Source: Platanthera guangdongensis (taxonomy: Eukaryota; Streptophyta; Magnoliopsida; Asparagales; Orchidaceae). From it: a stretch of 64,000 nucleotides of DNA. This document shows, in pieces, positions 53,691 through 64,000 of the stretch. Under the pieces are notes generated by a model that worked only from the letters and a program-made list of their open reading frames with translations, ran no database searches and was not told the DNA's origin. How positions within the stretch are numbered: position 1 is the stretch's first letter; every line of letters begins with the position of its first letter. A program made the translations under genes and the position numbers. The stretch spans positions 165,249,220 to 165,313,219 of the forward strand of contig CM077162.1 of the NCBI GenBank assembly GCA_039583875.1. Reading direction: 5' to 3'.

Positions 53691-56600
53691 GCATAGTTAT
53701 GATCAGCGGCAAGCCCGCTCATACTCTCTTCGACACGGGTGCTTCGCACTCGTTTGTATCCGAGGCCTTCATAGACGGACTCGAAGGCGTGGAGAGATTT
53801 CCTGGACTAGAGATGAGGGTGCGTCTACCCGATGGGTCGGAGCTGCGGACCACTGCACATTGTGATATGGAGGCCGAGATTGGCGGCAAGGCATTTGAAC
53901 CTCTAGCAACTATTCTGAAGCCGCAGGACTTTGACTTGATTTTGGGCATGACATGGTTACATCGGAACCATGCTCAGATAGATTGTCCGTCTAGGAGGAT
54001 CACGCTAAGGCATGGCGACTCCCATGTTATCATCAAAGGTATTCAGCCTATCTGCCACACATTGTTATCTTCTGTACAGGCTGTGAAGGCCCACGAGCAG
54101 GGAGAAGAAGTCTACCTTATCTGCTTTGATATGTTGGGGACAGAGACTTCTATTCTAGATGTTCCGGTGGTCCGGGATTTCCCCGACGTATTTCCAGAGA
54201 AATTGCCCGGGCTACCACCAGCCAGAGTTGTGGATTTCAGGATCCAGCTAGTACCGGGAGCGACGCCGGTGTCCCGGGCACCTTACAGGATGGCTCCCAG
54301 GGAGTTAGCAGAGTTCAGGACTCAACTTCAGGAGCTAGTTGAGTCGGGATTTGTGCGGCCTAGTTCATCGCCATGGGGAGCGCCAGTTCTATTTGTGAAG
54401 AAGAAAGACGGATCGTTACGATTATACATAGATTACAGGGAGCTGAACCGGTTAACGGTCCGCAATACCTATCCACTGCCTCTGATAGATGAGCTATTTG
54501 ATCAGTTACAGGGAGCCTTCTGGTTCTCTAAGCTAGATTTGTGATCCGGCTACTACCAGCTCCGCATCCGGGAAGAGGACATACCGAAGACGGCGTTCAG
54601 TTCACGCTATGGATTATACGAGTTCACGGTGATGCCTTTTGGGCTCACGAATGCCCCTACAGCATTCATGAGTCTAATGAACCGTGTGTTCGAGCCCTTC
54701 TTAGACCACTTCGTGATTGTATTCATCGACGACATTCTGATATATTCCCGGACTCAGGAAGAGCATGCAGAGCATTTGACGCTGGTCTTGCAGAGGCTGA
54801 GGGAGTCCCAGTTGTATGCAAAGTTTTCAAAGTGCTAGTTCTGGCTGCAGGAGGTGGCTTTCCTGGGACACACGATCAGTGGGGCTAGATTAGCAGTGGA
54901 CCCAGCCAAGATAGAGACAGTAAGGGATTGGCCACGGCCAAAGACAGCATCCGATATTCGCAGCTTCCTGGGTTTGGCAGGGTACTATCGGAAGTTTGTG
55001 GAGGGGTTCTCGAGGATAGCCCTTCCCCTCACCACTTTGACGAGGAAGTATACTGAGTTCACCTGGACAGAGCAGTGTGAGGCTGCATTTCAGGAGCTGA
55101 AGGACCGACTCATCTCATCCCCTATTCTTGCACTTCCATCCTGGAGTGAAGGATTTCAGATTTACACAGATGCCTCTTACCAAGGGATGGGTGCTGTCCT
55201 GATGCAGCATGGACATGTTATTGCTTATGCTTCGAGACAGTTGAAGAAGCATGAGCATAACTATCTAGTACATGACTTAGAGCTCGGGGTTATGGTATTC
55301 GCACAAAAGATCTGGAGGCATTACTTATACGGGATTCATTGTGATATTTATTCAGATCACAAGAATCTTAAATATGTCGATACGCAGAAGGACTTAAACC
55401 TACGACAGAGGAGATGGCTGGAATTCCTCTGCAATTATGATTATAAGATCCACTACCATCCGGGGAAAGCGAACACAGTAGCAGATGCTTTGAGTAGGAG
55501 GCCCGACAATTCTGGACCGGAGCCACGATTGATGTCTATAGAGCTGCTGCGGATGATGGAGGACATGCACATTACCATGGTATCTGAGGCCGAACCAGTG
55601 GTATATCGTGAGTATTTGAGCTCAGTGATCAGTAGTGATGACATCCGAGAGCGCATCCGAACACATCAGAGGAGGGATGCTGCATTACAGCCGATTTTTA
55701 GTTCCCTAGAAAGGGGCAAGGTTGAGGACTACACGATACAGGATGATCTTCTTCGATTCCGTGGACGCATTTACATACCCGCAGGAGGCAATATCCTGGA
55801 GGACATACTCAGAGAGGCTCATTGCTCCAGATTTTCAGTGCATCCCGGCATCACCAAGATGTGGGAAGATTTGCGGAGATCTATGTATTGGCCTGGGATG
55901 AAGAGGGAGATCACTCACTTTGTGACATTCTGCGAGACATGTGAGCGCGTGAAGGCGGAATGTAAGAGCCCAGGAGGTTTGCTACAGCCACTACCAGTAC
56001 CAGAGTGGAAGTTCGAGGACATTGCTATGGATTTTGTGCACGGACTACCTCGCTCCCACTCTAGGCACGATTCTATATGAGTCATAGTAGACAGACTGAC
56101 CAAGGTAGCGCACTTTATTCCAGTTCGGAAGGATGCCCCAGTTGCAGTTCTGGTGAGATTATTTGTGGAGCAGTTCGTCAGATATCATGGCATTCCCAGG
56201 ACGATCGTTTCGGACCGTGATGGTCGGTTCACTTCGAGCGAGTGGAGGGCCGTGCATGCTTACTTGGGCTCTCGGCTTACTTTTAGTACCGCCTTCCACC
56301 CGCAGATCGACGGACAGACCAAGCGGACCATCCGGACCATGGAGGACCTAATCAGACTATGCATATTGGATACGGGGAAGCCTTGGGAGAGGCTGCTGCC
56401 ACTGATTGAGTTCTCATACAATAACAGCCACCAGGCTAGCATCAAGATGGCTCCATATGAGGCACTTTATGGGAGGAAATGCCGGACACCGCTATCATGG
56501 GTTCAGGATGTGGATACCAGGGCTCTTGGATCAGATTATATAGAGGATACTGAGGTTCAAATTCGTTTGATCAGAGATCGGCTACTAGAGGCCCAGAGCA

Positions 56601-57079
56601 GGCAGGCAAAGTATTATGATGCTCGGCACCGGAAGGTGGAGTTCCAGGTTGGAGACAGAGTTTTCTTGAAGATACGTCCAGTACACGGTGTCTATCGGGT
56701 GCGGAGGCACAAGAAGCTCAGTCCACGATACATGGGGCCATACTTGATCCTGGAGCGGATCGGCCCCTTAGCTTACCGACTGCAGCTGCCACCAGAGTTG
56801 GGTGCGTTACATGACGTCTTCCATGTCTCTTCCTTGCGAAGAGCTCTCCTTCGGCCGGAGCAGCACATCACTACCAAAGCCGGACCGATAGAGCCTGACA
56901 AATCAGTTAGATTGGAGCCGATCCGGATTGACGATACAACCATCCGAGTGTTGCGGAAGAAGAAGGTCCCTCCTGTGAAGGTGCTGTGGTCCAACCATGG
57001 ACGGGAGGAGCACACCTGGGAGCCGAGGGATCAAATGCTGGAGCGACATCCGGAGCTGTTCACCTCAGGTATATTTTAG
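53691..57079 (+). pseudogene. Element C pol: protease, RT, RNase H, integrase, chromodomain-like tail
   Basis: One frame with three stops: TGA 54542 (KLDL-stop-SGYYQL, Arg expected), TAG 54836 (FSKC-stop-FWL) and TGA 56078 (HDSI-stop-VIVDRL, Trp expected). Protease [57 protein letters not shown] and [10 protein letters not shown] (54719); RNase H FQIYTDASYQGMGAVLMQHG; integrase HCSRFSVHPGITKMWEDL and CETCERVKAEC, IAMDFVHGLPRS, VSDRDGRFTS and DGQTKRTIRTMED (Lys at the catalytic Glu). The tail VKVLWSNHGREEHTWEP is a Tekay-like chromodomain. Every stop fits a C-to-T or G-to-A transition. Confidence 0.92.
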
Positions 57080-57180
57080 TTTTACACGTTAAAAATTTCT
57101 TATAAATCTTGCAAATAAACACCGTATATCCAAACTTAAATTTCGAGGACGAAATTATTTTTCTTGGTTGTTGGAAATTT
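57080..57180 (+). other. Element C 3' untranslated region
   Basis: Contains aaatttcgaggacgaaattatttt, the usual chromovirus sequence upstream of the 3' LTR, and ends ttggaaatt before TGTAACATCCC. The polypurine tract is weak. Confidence 0.75.
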
Positions 57181-57966
57181 GTAACATCCCATGTTACTTC
57201 TAGGCCCCTTCCACTTAGATTGGGATAGGCATGGGATGAGTGTCAAGGGTTTTAGCTAGGTTTGACCCTAGGTAGTGGGTTGTAGACATATGGGGCCCAC
57301 TATAGGACCAAGTCAACTAGGTCAAACTAGCCTAAATAGGGACCCAAACCACACCATGACCCCACCACATTGCCCTAACCCTAAAAATAATCTAAGTGCA
57401 CCCTAGGGCATGCCATTAGGTCAACATTTTGACCCCAGTTGACCAAAGTCAACCTTGGGCCTAATTTGGTGGGCTTGGTCCAAGGAGAGTGAGCTTGGTC
57501 TTCATTTCTCTCTTTTAGGTCAAATAGTTGACTATGTTGACCTTGAGTTGACTTGGTCAACCATGGTGGGTGAGCTGACCCCACTTGGTGGTAATGGGTC
57601 TAGTGGCACCACCCAACTTGGGTTGGGTCAAGGGGGTGCCCTACCTAGGCTAATTGGCTTATGAGTGTGGGTTTGACCAAATTAGGCCCAAGGTTGACTT
57701 TGGTCAACTGGGGTCAAAATGTTGACCTAATGGCATGCCCTAGGGTGCACTTAGATTGTTTTTAGGGTTAGGGCAATGTGGTGGGGTCATGGTGTGTTTT
57801 GGGTCCCTATTTAGGCCAGTTTGATCTAGTTGACTTGGTCATATAGTGGGCCCCATATGGCTACAACCCACTACCTAGGGTCAAACCTAGCTAAAACCCT
57901 TGACACCCATCCCATGCCTAACCCAATCTAAGTGGAAGGGGCCTAGAAGTAACATGGGATGTTACA
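57181..57966. repeat. Foldback made of two LTR starts
   Basis: 57181-57471 and 57675-57966 are near-perfect inverted copies of the first ~291 bp of the LTR (TGTAACATCCCATG inward from both ends), with about 205 bp between them. I see roughly ten mismatches by eye. The loop and right arm also match the LTR at 51940-52359. Confidence 0.9.
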
Positions 57967-58620
57967 ACTTGGACCCATGCCATCAGCCCCCACTTGGGCT
58001 GGCCGACCCTTGGAGTCATTGAGGAGGAGGTGGATGGAGTGGGGCCCACCCATGCATGCATATTGACAAGAATAAGGCTAGCCCGCCACCTCTCACTTAG
58101 GAATTATCACCCCCCCTATACTTCATCTCCCCTTTTTCCCCCTTCACTTCATCACCCTCGGGACAAGGAGAGCAGCAGAGAGAGAGAGAGAGAAACCGAA
58201 CCTTGGAGCTAAAACCCTAGCTAGAGCCGTGAAACCGAAGGATAAGCACCGCCGCCGCCGCAATGGCTCTCCGCCGCTCCTCACGTCGCAAGGCCGTCGG
58301 GAAGGTCCTCCCTCACCTCTCTCTTCATGACTAGATCTTAGGAGTGTTTAGGGTAGGGTTCGGGCTCGAATGAACCCGAACCCAGTTTCTAAATTTCTCC
58401 ATTAATGGTGGTTTTGGAAGCTTTCGGGTGAGGTGGCGCCGCCACCTCCAGCCGCCCTAGCTGCCGGCAAAAGCTTGCCCCCACCACAGTGAGGTGGGAG
58501 GAGAAGTTTGCCGGTGGAAGCGCCGTCGGTAGCCGCCGGGAAAGCCCCCGTGAAGTTCGGGCTGGATTCCAGGCGATTTGGAGAAGAAAAGCAGCCGCCG
58601 TCCGATTGCTTTAGGATTAG

Positions 58621-60900
58621 TGTCATGCAATATTATAAATCCTGGATTTATTTAAGTACATGGATAATGTATTTCCTGTCTCCTATAATCCGATTTTTGC
58701 ATGCCAATATTTATGGCACCTACATCCTTTTTCATAAACTGTAGTCAACATTAAAATTGTAGGTCTTGAAGTTAACTTTAATTTAATAGGTTACACATAA
58801 ATTTTGGTTAGGTCTACTGCCCTATAGAGCCATTTTCCTAGGGCTGGACCTAGGGTAGGTCAGAAACTTAAATGAGTGCCCTGCCCAAACCCTAAGTCCA
58901 AATGGGCTGCTATTTTGGGCATGTGGCTTAATTATTCATATCCAGGCCCTCCCCAAAAATGGGAAGTTTTGGGGAAATTAATTCTATGGTTTTAGTTAAA
59001 ATATGATAAATTACATTTTGCTGATATTTGGAGCATATCAACCCTAATATGCCCCAAATTTTGGTGGCCTAACCTTAGGAGTATAATATACCTATGGTAG
59101 AAAAACTAGTCTATTTAGCCCTCTTCATGTTGAGATATCTCACTTGCAAGATCTGAAAAAGTGAATGGTCTTGGGCTGCAAATAACAAAAATGCAGAAAT
59201 TGGAAGAGATGCCCAAGCTCATCCAGAGGCCCAAATGACCTGGAATTTTGGGACGTAATTGGTCTAGGTCATATTAAGGCCCTGCCCAAAAATGGGATCA
59301 ATTGGAATGAAAATCAAGGGGAAATTACCAAATTACCCCTAGGCTTGTTTAGGTGATTATTCGAGTAGTTCAACTCCAAAAGGCCCCAATTTTTGGTGGC
59401 ATGTCTATGAGGCCATTATTAAGGCATGGTTAAAGTTTTAACCCATTTGGACCACAGCAAGTTAGGGAAACCCCTTGCATGTGTTGGCTTGTAAAGGGCT
59501 TGGTGTGCTTATAGACAAAAAGAAGAAAAAAATGAAATATTGAATGCATAGCCCTTTTGGACCACTGACTTAGTATTACCTTAAGTACCCTCCCCTCTTT
59601 GGGGAATATGGATGAATTAGGGTTGACTTACCCTTGGACCCAAGTTCACACCCTAAGGATGGACCTTTAGGGGGTTGTGAAGGACATAGAGGTAAATGCC
59701 CTTGTGTGGCCTTGTAATTCAGTAGAGAGTTAGCTTAGATATATTTAAGCCTCTGGTTGAAATGTTAGGGAATTTTGAAGTATTTAAGTACCTCAAAAGT
59801 CAAACCCTAGTTTTAGGGTAGAAGCACTACTAGGTCAAAACAAGTAACTTAACATCCTCTAAAAATTATGAAGATGGGGTAGAATAAATCTTAGGGTGAG
59901 TTGAACCCCTAGATATTTTTAGTGGAATTTTATAGATTATATTCATGGTAGTTACTGTGTTAAATATCAAAGAGTCCAATTTAGTATTTGATTTAATTTG
60001 ATCATTTGATTTAAATGGAATCTAGTAAAATTTGGTCAGTAGAGGTTTTTGACCTAAATAAAGGTCTCTGAATTTTATTATAATTTTTAAAGGATTTTAT
60101 ATGTTGCTTCCTTCATAAATTTTGTAAAGGCCATACTTGGTAAATAAATCATTTAAAGAATAATTTAACTTGTAAAAATGTGAATGTTGGCCACTGATGA
60201 TTTTAGGATGATATCTACGGTTAGTAATTTAATTTGAAATTTTTGAAGTATATTCCTAGTACTTGATTCACAATTATGCCCTTTGTAGATTTTTGTATTG
60301 AATTTTATTTAGAATTAAATATTCTGTGAAAAATCACGAAAGTTGGCCAATGATAATTTTAGGACTGTAGTGATGTAATATATTTAACTCAAATTGTTTG
60401 GATGATAATTTCAAGTAGTTGATTTTTAAATCTTGGAATATGGGAATTACTGCAAAAATAATTTTGGGACCCTTAAATGTTTGTAGAAACTGTCAATTTG
60501 GAAATTATCACTTTTAGATATATGGAATATTATCATGAATTTTTGAAACATTAATCATGTCTAAAATGTATACTTCATGATCAACTTGACAATAATTGGC
60601 TCTTTTAAGAAATTATTTAAATAGAAGATTAATTGAGGAAAATACGATATTCTGGAATTAAATCATTTATGTCATGATAGGACTCCAGTAATAACCTAGG
60701 TCATTCAGATGACAACTTGAAGGACATCCTATCATGATCATCACTTAGTATAGGTTGGTCTGCAAATAGTAATTTGGGGAAAAGTTGTCTTAGGGTAAGT
60801 TGGAATAGTGCAGAGTTAGTCGTGTTGAATTGTTTGAATGAAGGTAGATGAGTCACCATAGAAAGTTCTAAGGACTAGTGGGAATCGAGTTGATGTGTGT
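58621..60900. other. AT-rich interior of T3, nothing coding
   Basis: More than 2 kb with no conserved frame, RNA gene or motif array that I can recognise. It is part of the LTR by position. Confidence 0.6.
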
Positions 60901-61224
60901 TAGAAGGTACGCGAGTTCGACGAAAGATGTTCGTTCCCGCGAGAGTGAAAGGTCTAAACAACCCTAGGATTAGCCCATCGCAATATGAGAAGGTAATAGG
61001 TAAGGGAATCAAGCAATAATAATAATAAGTACCTTGCGAAAGGGAACGTTGGGCGTAATCCCAACATAGTTCCTAGTGCCCCTTGAGAGACCTTCACAGG
61101 GAATACCAGAGGCAGTCCCAGGTTAACGTAAATTATTTTAACAAGCTAAAAAGAGTAACTTAGTAATTAGGGCTGCACATTTCACGAACACTGATAGAAC
61201 AGGAAGATGAATTGGAAGCTTCGG

Positions 61225-61365
61225 CTTGGATGTTAAGAGACGGACGTTTTGGTCCGGTGAGCTTTGGCTCGGTTGATATTTGTGACGGACGGGATGGACC
61301 GGGGAGCTTTGGCTCGGTTGATATTTGTGACGGACGGGATGGTCCGGGGAGCTTTGGCTTGGTAC
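61225..61365. repeat. Tandem repeat, 45-bp unit
   Basis: Just under three copies of a unit containing gagctttggctcggttgat and gtgacggacgggatgg, near-perfect. Because 45 is a multiple of three it keeps one frame open on the minus strand, which is not evidence for a protein. Confidence 0.9.
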
Positions 61366-62622
61366 TGATACGATAAAATTGCATGTGCATGAAAGGAAAG
61401 AAAATTAAGGTGGTGGGTCTTCATTATGGGTTAGTCATTGCACCGACGCCTATACGATGACTCAGCAAGTGTGGTTTAACACTTCTCCAAACTTAAGTCC
61501 TGCGGTCCAGTCGGTAAGAGTACGCGGTAGTCCACTTAGTGCACCAAGCGTTGAGGCGTATGATAGGTCAGACCGGTAGTGCTATTACTGGTTTTGAGGT
61601 GGGCGAGGCCCAACCCACCGCTTTCGTCTGCCACTACGGAGGTATCCTAGGAGGTAACGGCTCCGAAAGGGGGAACTAAAGGTCTGTGTGCATAGAGTCG
61701 GATGTGTGTGTTGCACTTGCATGTTCCATCATACCCACTTGCATGTCATAGCATAATCGATTTATTTAACCCTAACACCTAAAGTATAATTAGAATGAGA
61801 CGCTTATACATTAGGACCTACAAAACGACCCCTTGGTCTATAAGCTTGTGTGGGCACGTTTATAAATTAAGGTTAAATTCTTTATATATATATTGTTGTT
61901 AATAACCGACACCCCAACGTATAAATTGGTATGAGACTTTTTATACGATGGGAGCCCTATAGAGGATCCCTTGGCTCATGTGTACTCACATAAGTAAAGG
62001 TTAAATTCTTTTCTTACTTTACCTATTACAACATGATTATAAATTGCTAGATAGGTCCCCCTGTCACCTGTTTGTTTTACTCTCCACTTTCACGTCCTTT
62101 CCTTTCTTCCTCCCCGCTCGGTGCCTAGGAGCATGGAGGAAGGGGTGGGGGATGATAGGGCTTAGTCTTATAGACTAACGGTTTTGAACCACATCATATT
62201 AGGGGATCGTGGAGCCCAGCATGGAGGAGCAGCCCAGGAGACCGGTGCGAATGGATACAGGGCATTCTAGCTTAGGAGTACAGCCAGTTGGGACCATGAG
62301 TCCCGACTTCTAGTAGTTGTTTTATTTTGCTTCCGCATGAGAGAACTGCAGTGATGATATTGATGTACCGGGCTTAAGCCCTTCTTTTCTGTACTCTTTT
62401 ACTATTCTGTGGACACTCCCCTCCTGGAGATTTTTTATATATGTGATTTCCTGTGGACTTACATGTCTATACTCTCGTACTGCTACTTTTGTGATCAATA
62501 AGCCCGGCAGAATCGGCGTTTTGTAGTGACGATCTTCCCGGGCGTGAAGGTCTCACCGCAAAGCGGCGGTTCTGGGAATAAGACCCCGGTGTTTAAAAAG
62601 AAAAAAAAGGGGGGGTCTTACA

Positions 62623-63597
62623 ACTTCACCTACTGATCTTGTCACACTTAGAGATGATCCCATATCTTATGTGATTTGAGACATATCAGCTGGTGTGCAA
62701 ACAAGGCATCAACTCAACAAAGATCTGATGCATGCTTGCTTCATTTCTCAAATTGAGCCTCAATACAAAAAATATGCAGAGCAAGATCCCCATTAGATTA
62801 TTGCAATGTAAGAGGAACTCAATCAATTTGAGAGGTGTAGAGTATGGGATTTAGTTCCAAGACCTAAAGACTACCTAGTCATTGGAACTAAATGGGTCTT
62901 TAGGAACAAGCTGGATGCACAAGAATTAATTGTGAGGAACAAAGCAAGATTGGTAGCCCAAGGATATTCACAGGAAGAAGGCATTGATTATGATCAAATA
63001 TTCGCTCCTGTTGCAAGACTTGAAAGCATCAGAATTTCTCTTGCATATGCAGCATTCAAAAAGTTTAAAGTCTATCAAATGGATATCAAAACTGCATTTC
63101 TAAATGGAGAACTAAAAGAGGAAGTTTATATTGAACAACCTCCAGGTTTTATCTTCTCAACTCATCCATCTTATTTTTTTAAGCTTCATAAAGCTCTTTA
63201 TGGTCTAAAGCAAGCTCCAAGGGCTTATTATGAGACCTTAGCTAGCTTTCTTTTAGAAAATAATTTCATTAGAGGCATTGTAGATATGACCTTATTCATT
63301 AGACATCATAAATAAAAAAATTTGCTAGTCCAAATATATGTAGATGATATAATATTTGGCTCTACTGATTCCAAACTTTACAAAAGGTTTTCTGACATGA
63401 TGCATTCAAAGTTTGAAATGAGTAGCATGGGTGAACTATCCTACTTCCTTCGTCTTCAGGTGAAGAAAACCACTGATGGTATCTTTATATCCCAGTCTAA
63501 ATATGCTAAAGAGCTACTTAAAATATTTGGGATGACAGATGCCTCAGCCAAGAAAACACCCATGTCCTCCAATGATGTAGTTGATTCTGATAAATAG
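62623..63597 (+). pseudogene. SIRE reverse transcriptase (S2)
   Basis: [31 protein letters not shown], then [59 protein letters not shown], a stop (63313), IYVDDIIFGSTDSKLYKRF (Asp-Asp near 63337), FEMSSMGELSYFLRLQVKK and a final stop at 63595. Further stops lie near 62680-62820. It follows the linker at 46760 in frame once T3 is removed. Confidence 0.9.
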
Positions 63598-64000
63598 GGC
63601 AAGCCAGTTGATCAGAAAACATATAGGGCTATTGTTGGGTCATTATTGCATCTTACAGCTAGTAGGCCAGACATTTTGTTTGCTACTTGCACTTGTACTA
63701 GATTTCAAGTAATTCCTAAAGAATCACATCTTATTTTACTAAAAAGGATTTTAAGATATATAAACGGTTGTCCTAATCTAGGCCTCTGGTATCCTACTGA
63801 GTTAGAATTTGAATTATCTGCATTCTCAGATGCTGACTTTGCTGTATGTAAAGTGGACAGGAAAAGTACATCAAGAACTTGTCAGTTCCTTAGTGATAGG
63901 CTTGTATCTTGGTTTTGCAAAAAACAAACTTCTGTGTCTATATCAACTACTGAAGCTGAATACATAGCAGCAGGTAGTTACTGTTCACAAATTTTATGAA
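63598..64000 (+). pseudogene. SIRE RNase H (S2), runs off window
   Basis: GKPVDQKTYRAIVGSLLHLT, ASRPDILFATCTCTRFQVIP, FSDADFAVCKVDRKSTSRTC (catalytic Asp) and SISTTEAEYIAAGSYCSQIL, then TGA at 63997-63999. Family members read on (for example QILWIKNQL in S1), so the TGA replaces the Trp codon. The remainder lies beyond the window. Confidence 0.9.

Larger units (their letters stand above)
47757..57966. mobile_element. Rearranged Tekay-like chromovirus C, TSD ACTTG
   Basis: A 10.2-kb insertion in T3 bounded by acttg at 47752-47756 and 57967-57971, with ends TGTAAGACCCC and GGGATGTTACA. Its outer LTR sequences read on the minus strand, but the gag-pol region (52480-57079) and its following LTR start (57181) read on the plus strand. 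The 5' LTR end and primer site expected before gag are missing. It belongs to the same long-LTR family as T3, judged by shared ends and a shared LTR 3' hairpin. Confidence 0.85.
57972..62622 (+). mobile_element. Long gypsy solo LTR T3, right part
   Basis: Continues T3 after element C and one ACTTG. It has a GC-rich leader-like part (58140-58620), a long AT-rich non-coding stretch (58620-60900), 45-bp tandem repeats, then the conserved 3' end gcggcggttctgggaataagaccccgg … gggggggtcttaca. S2 resumes at 62623. The flanks (…ccaact | acttcacc…) fit a 5-bp TSD AACTT only if the outermost T and A of the LTR are counted as TSD; otherwise just ACT is shared. Confidence 0.82.

Noticed and set aside
61160..61424. 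Minus-strand frame with STEPKLPGPSRPSQI repeats
   Set aside because: A 45-bp tandem repeat (multiple of three) in T3 keeps the frame open by chance.

Overview
This window looks like heterochromatic, transposon-saturated DNA from a flowering plant. I see no intact host gene. Almost every recognisable coding stretch belongs to Ty1/copia or Ty3/gypsy LTR retrotransposons with plant hallmarks: initiator-Met and Asp tRNA primer sites, chromovirus C-terminal domains, an Athila-type element with a second ORF, and SIRE-type copia elements. The species cannot be fixed from the sequence. The only host-gene trace is a decayed fragment resembling an ARG1-type J-domain (DnaJ) protein near 1.7-1.95 kb.

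The layout is nested. Bases 1-1270 hold GC-rich minisatellites and a (TA)n tract. An LTR-like fragment with a tRNA-like Pol III module (1273-1500), the J-domain fragment, and a partial long gypsy LTR (T1, 2270-4320) follow. From 4.3 to 17.7 kb there is a minus-strand chromovirus remnant (A). It is split by a copia element at 7314-15677 with target-site duplication (TSD) TATCT, and is followed by a SIRE-type LTR fragment and LTR pieces in inverted orientation. A second minus-strand chromovirus (B, 17652-26536) is split by a 3.6-kb solo LTR (T2, 19242-22850, TSD CGAGA). Removing T2 rejoins RNase H to integrase. The LTR of B contains an antisense 5S rRNA-derived segment.

From 27.1 kb to the end the frame is a SIRE-type copia region. 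The 3' end of one copy (S1) shares an LTR (29139-30653) with the 5' end of another (S2). S2 is interrupted twice. An almost intact 12.4-kb Athila element sits at 32374-44767 (TSD TTAAT). At 46761-62622 there is a long solo LTR (T3), itself interrupted by a rearranged Tekay-like element C (47757-57966, TSD ACTTG). S2 reverse transcriptase and RNase H resume at 62623 and run off the window.

The most interesting signals are regulatory and structural. (1) Arrays of short CACGG...CCGTG palindromes lie just upstream of TATA boxes in two unrelated gypsy families. In Athila the same array-plus-TATA module recurs internally, in front of the env-like ORF. (2) 5S-derived and tRNA-derived Pol III control regions follow one shared leader in LTR sequences. 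(3) A spliceable gag-protease intron is predicted in chromoviruses B and C but is absent in A. (4) Element C has its coding region inverted relative to its outer LTRs and ends in a roughly 290-bp foldback, yet is flanked by a perfect TSD. Nonsense mutations are mostly C-to-T type, as expected of methylated, silenced repeats.
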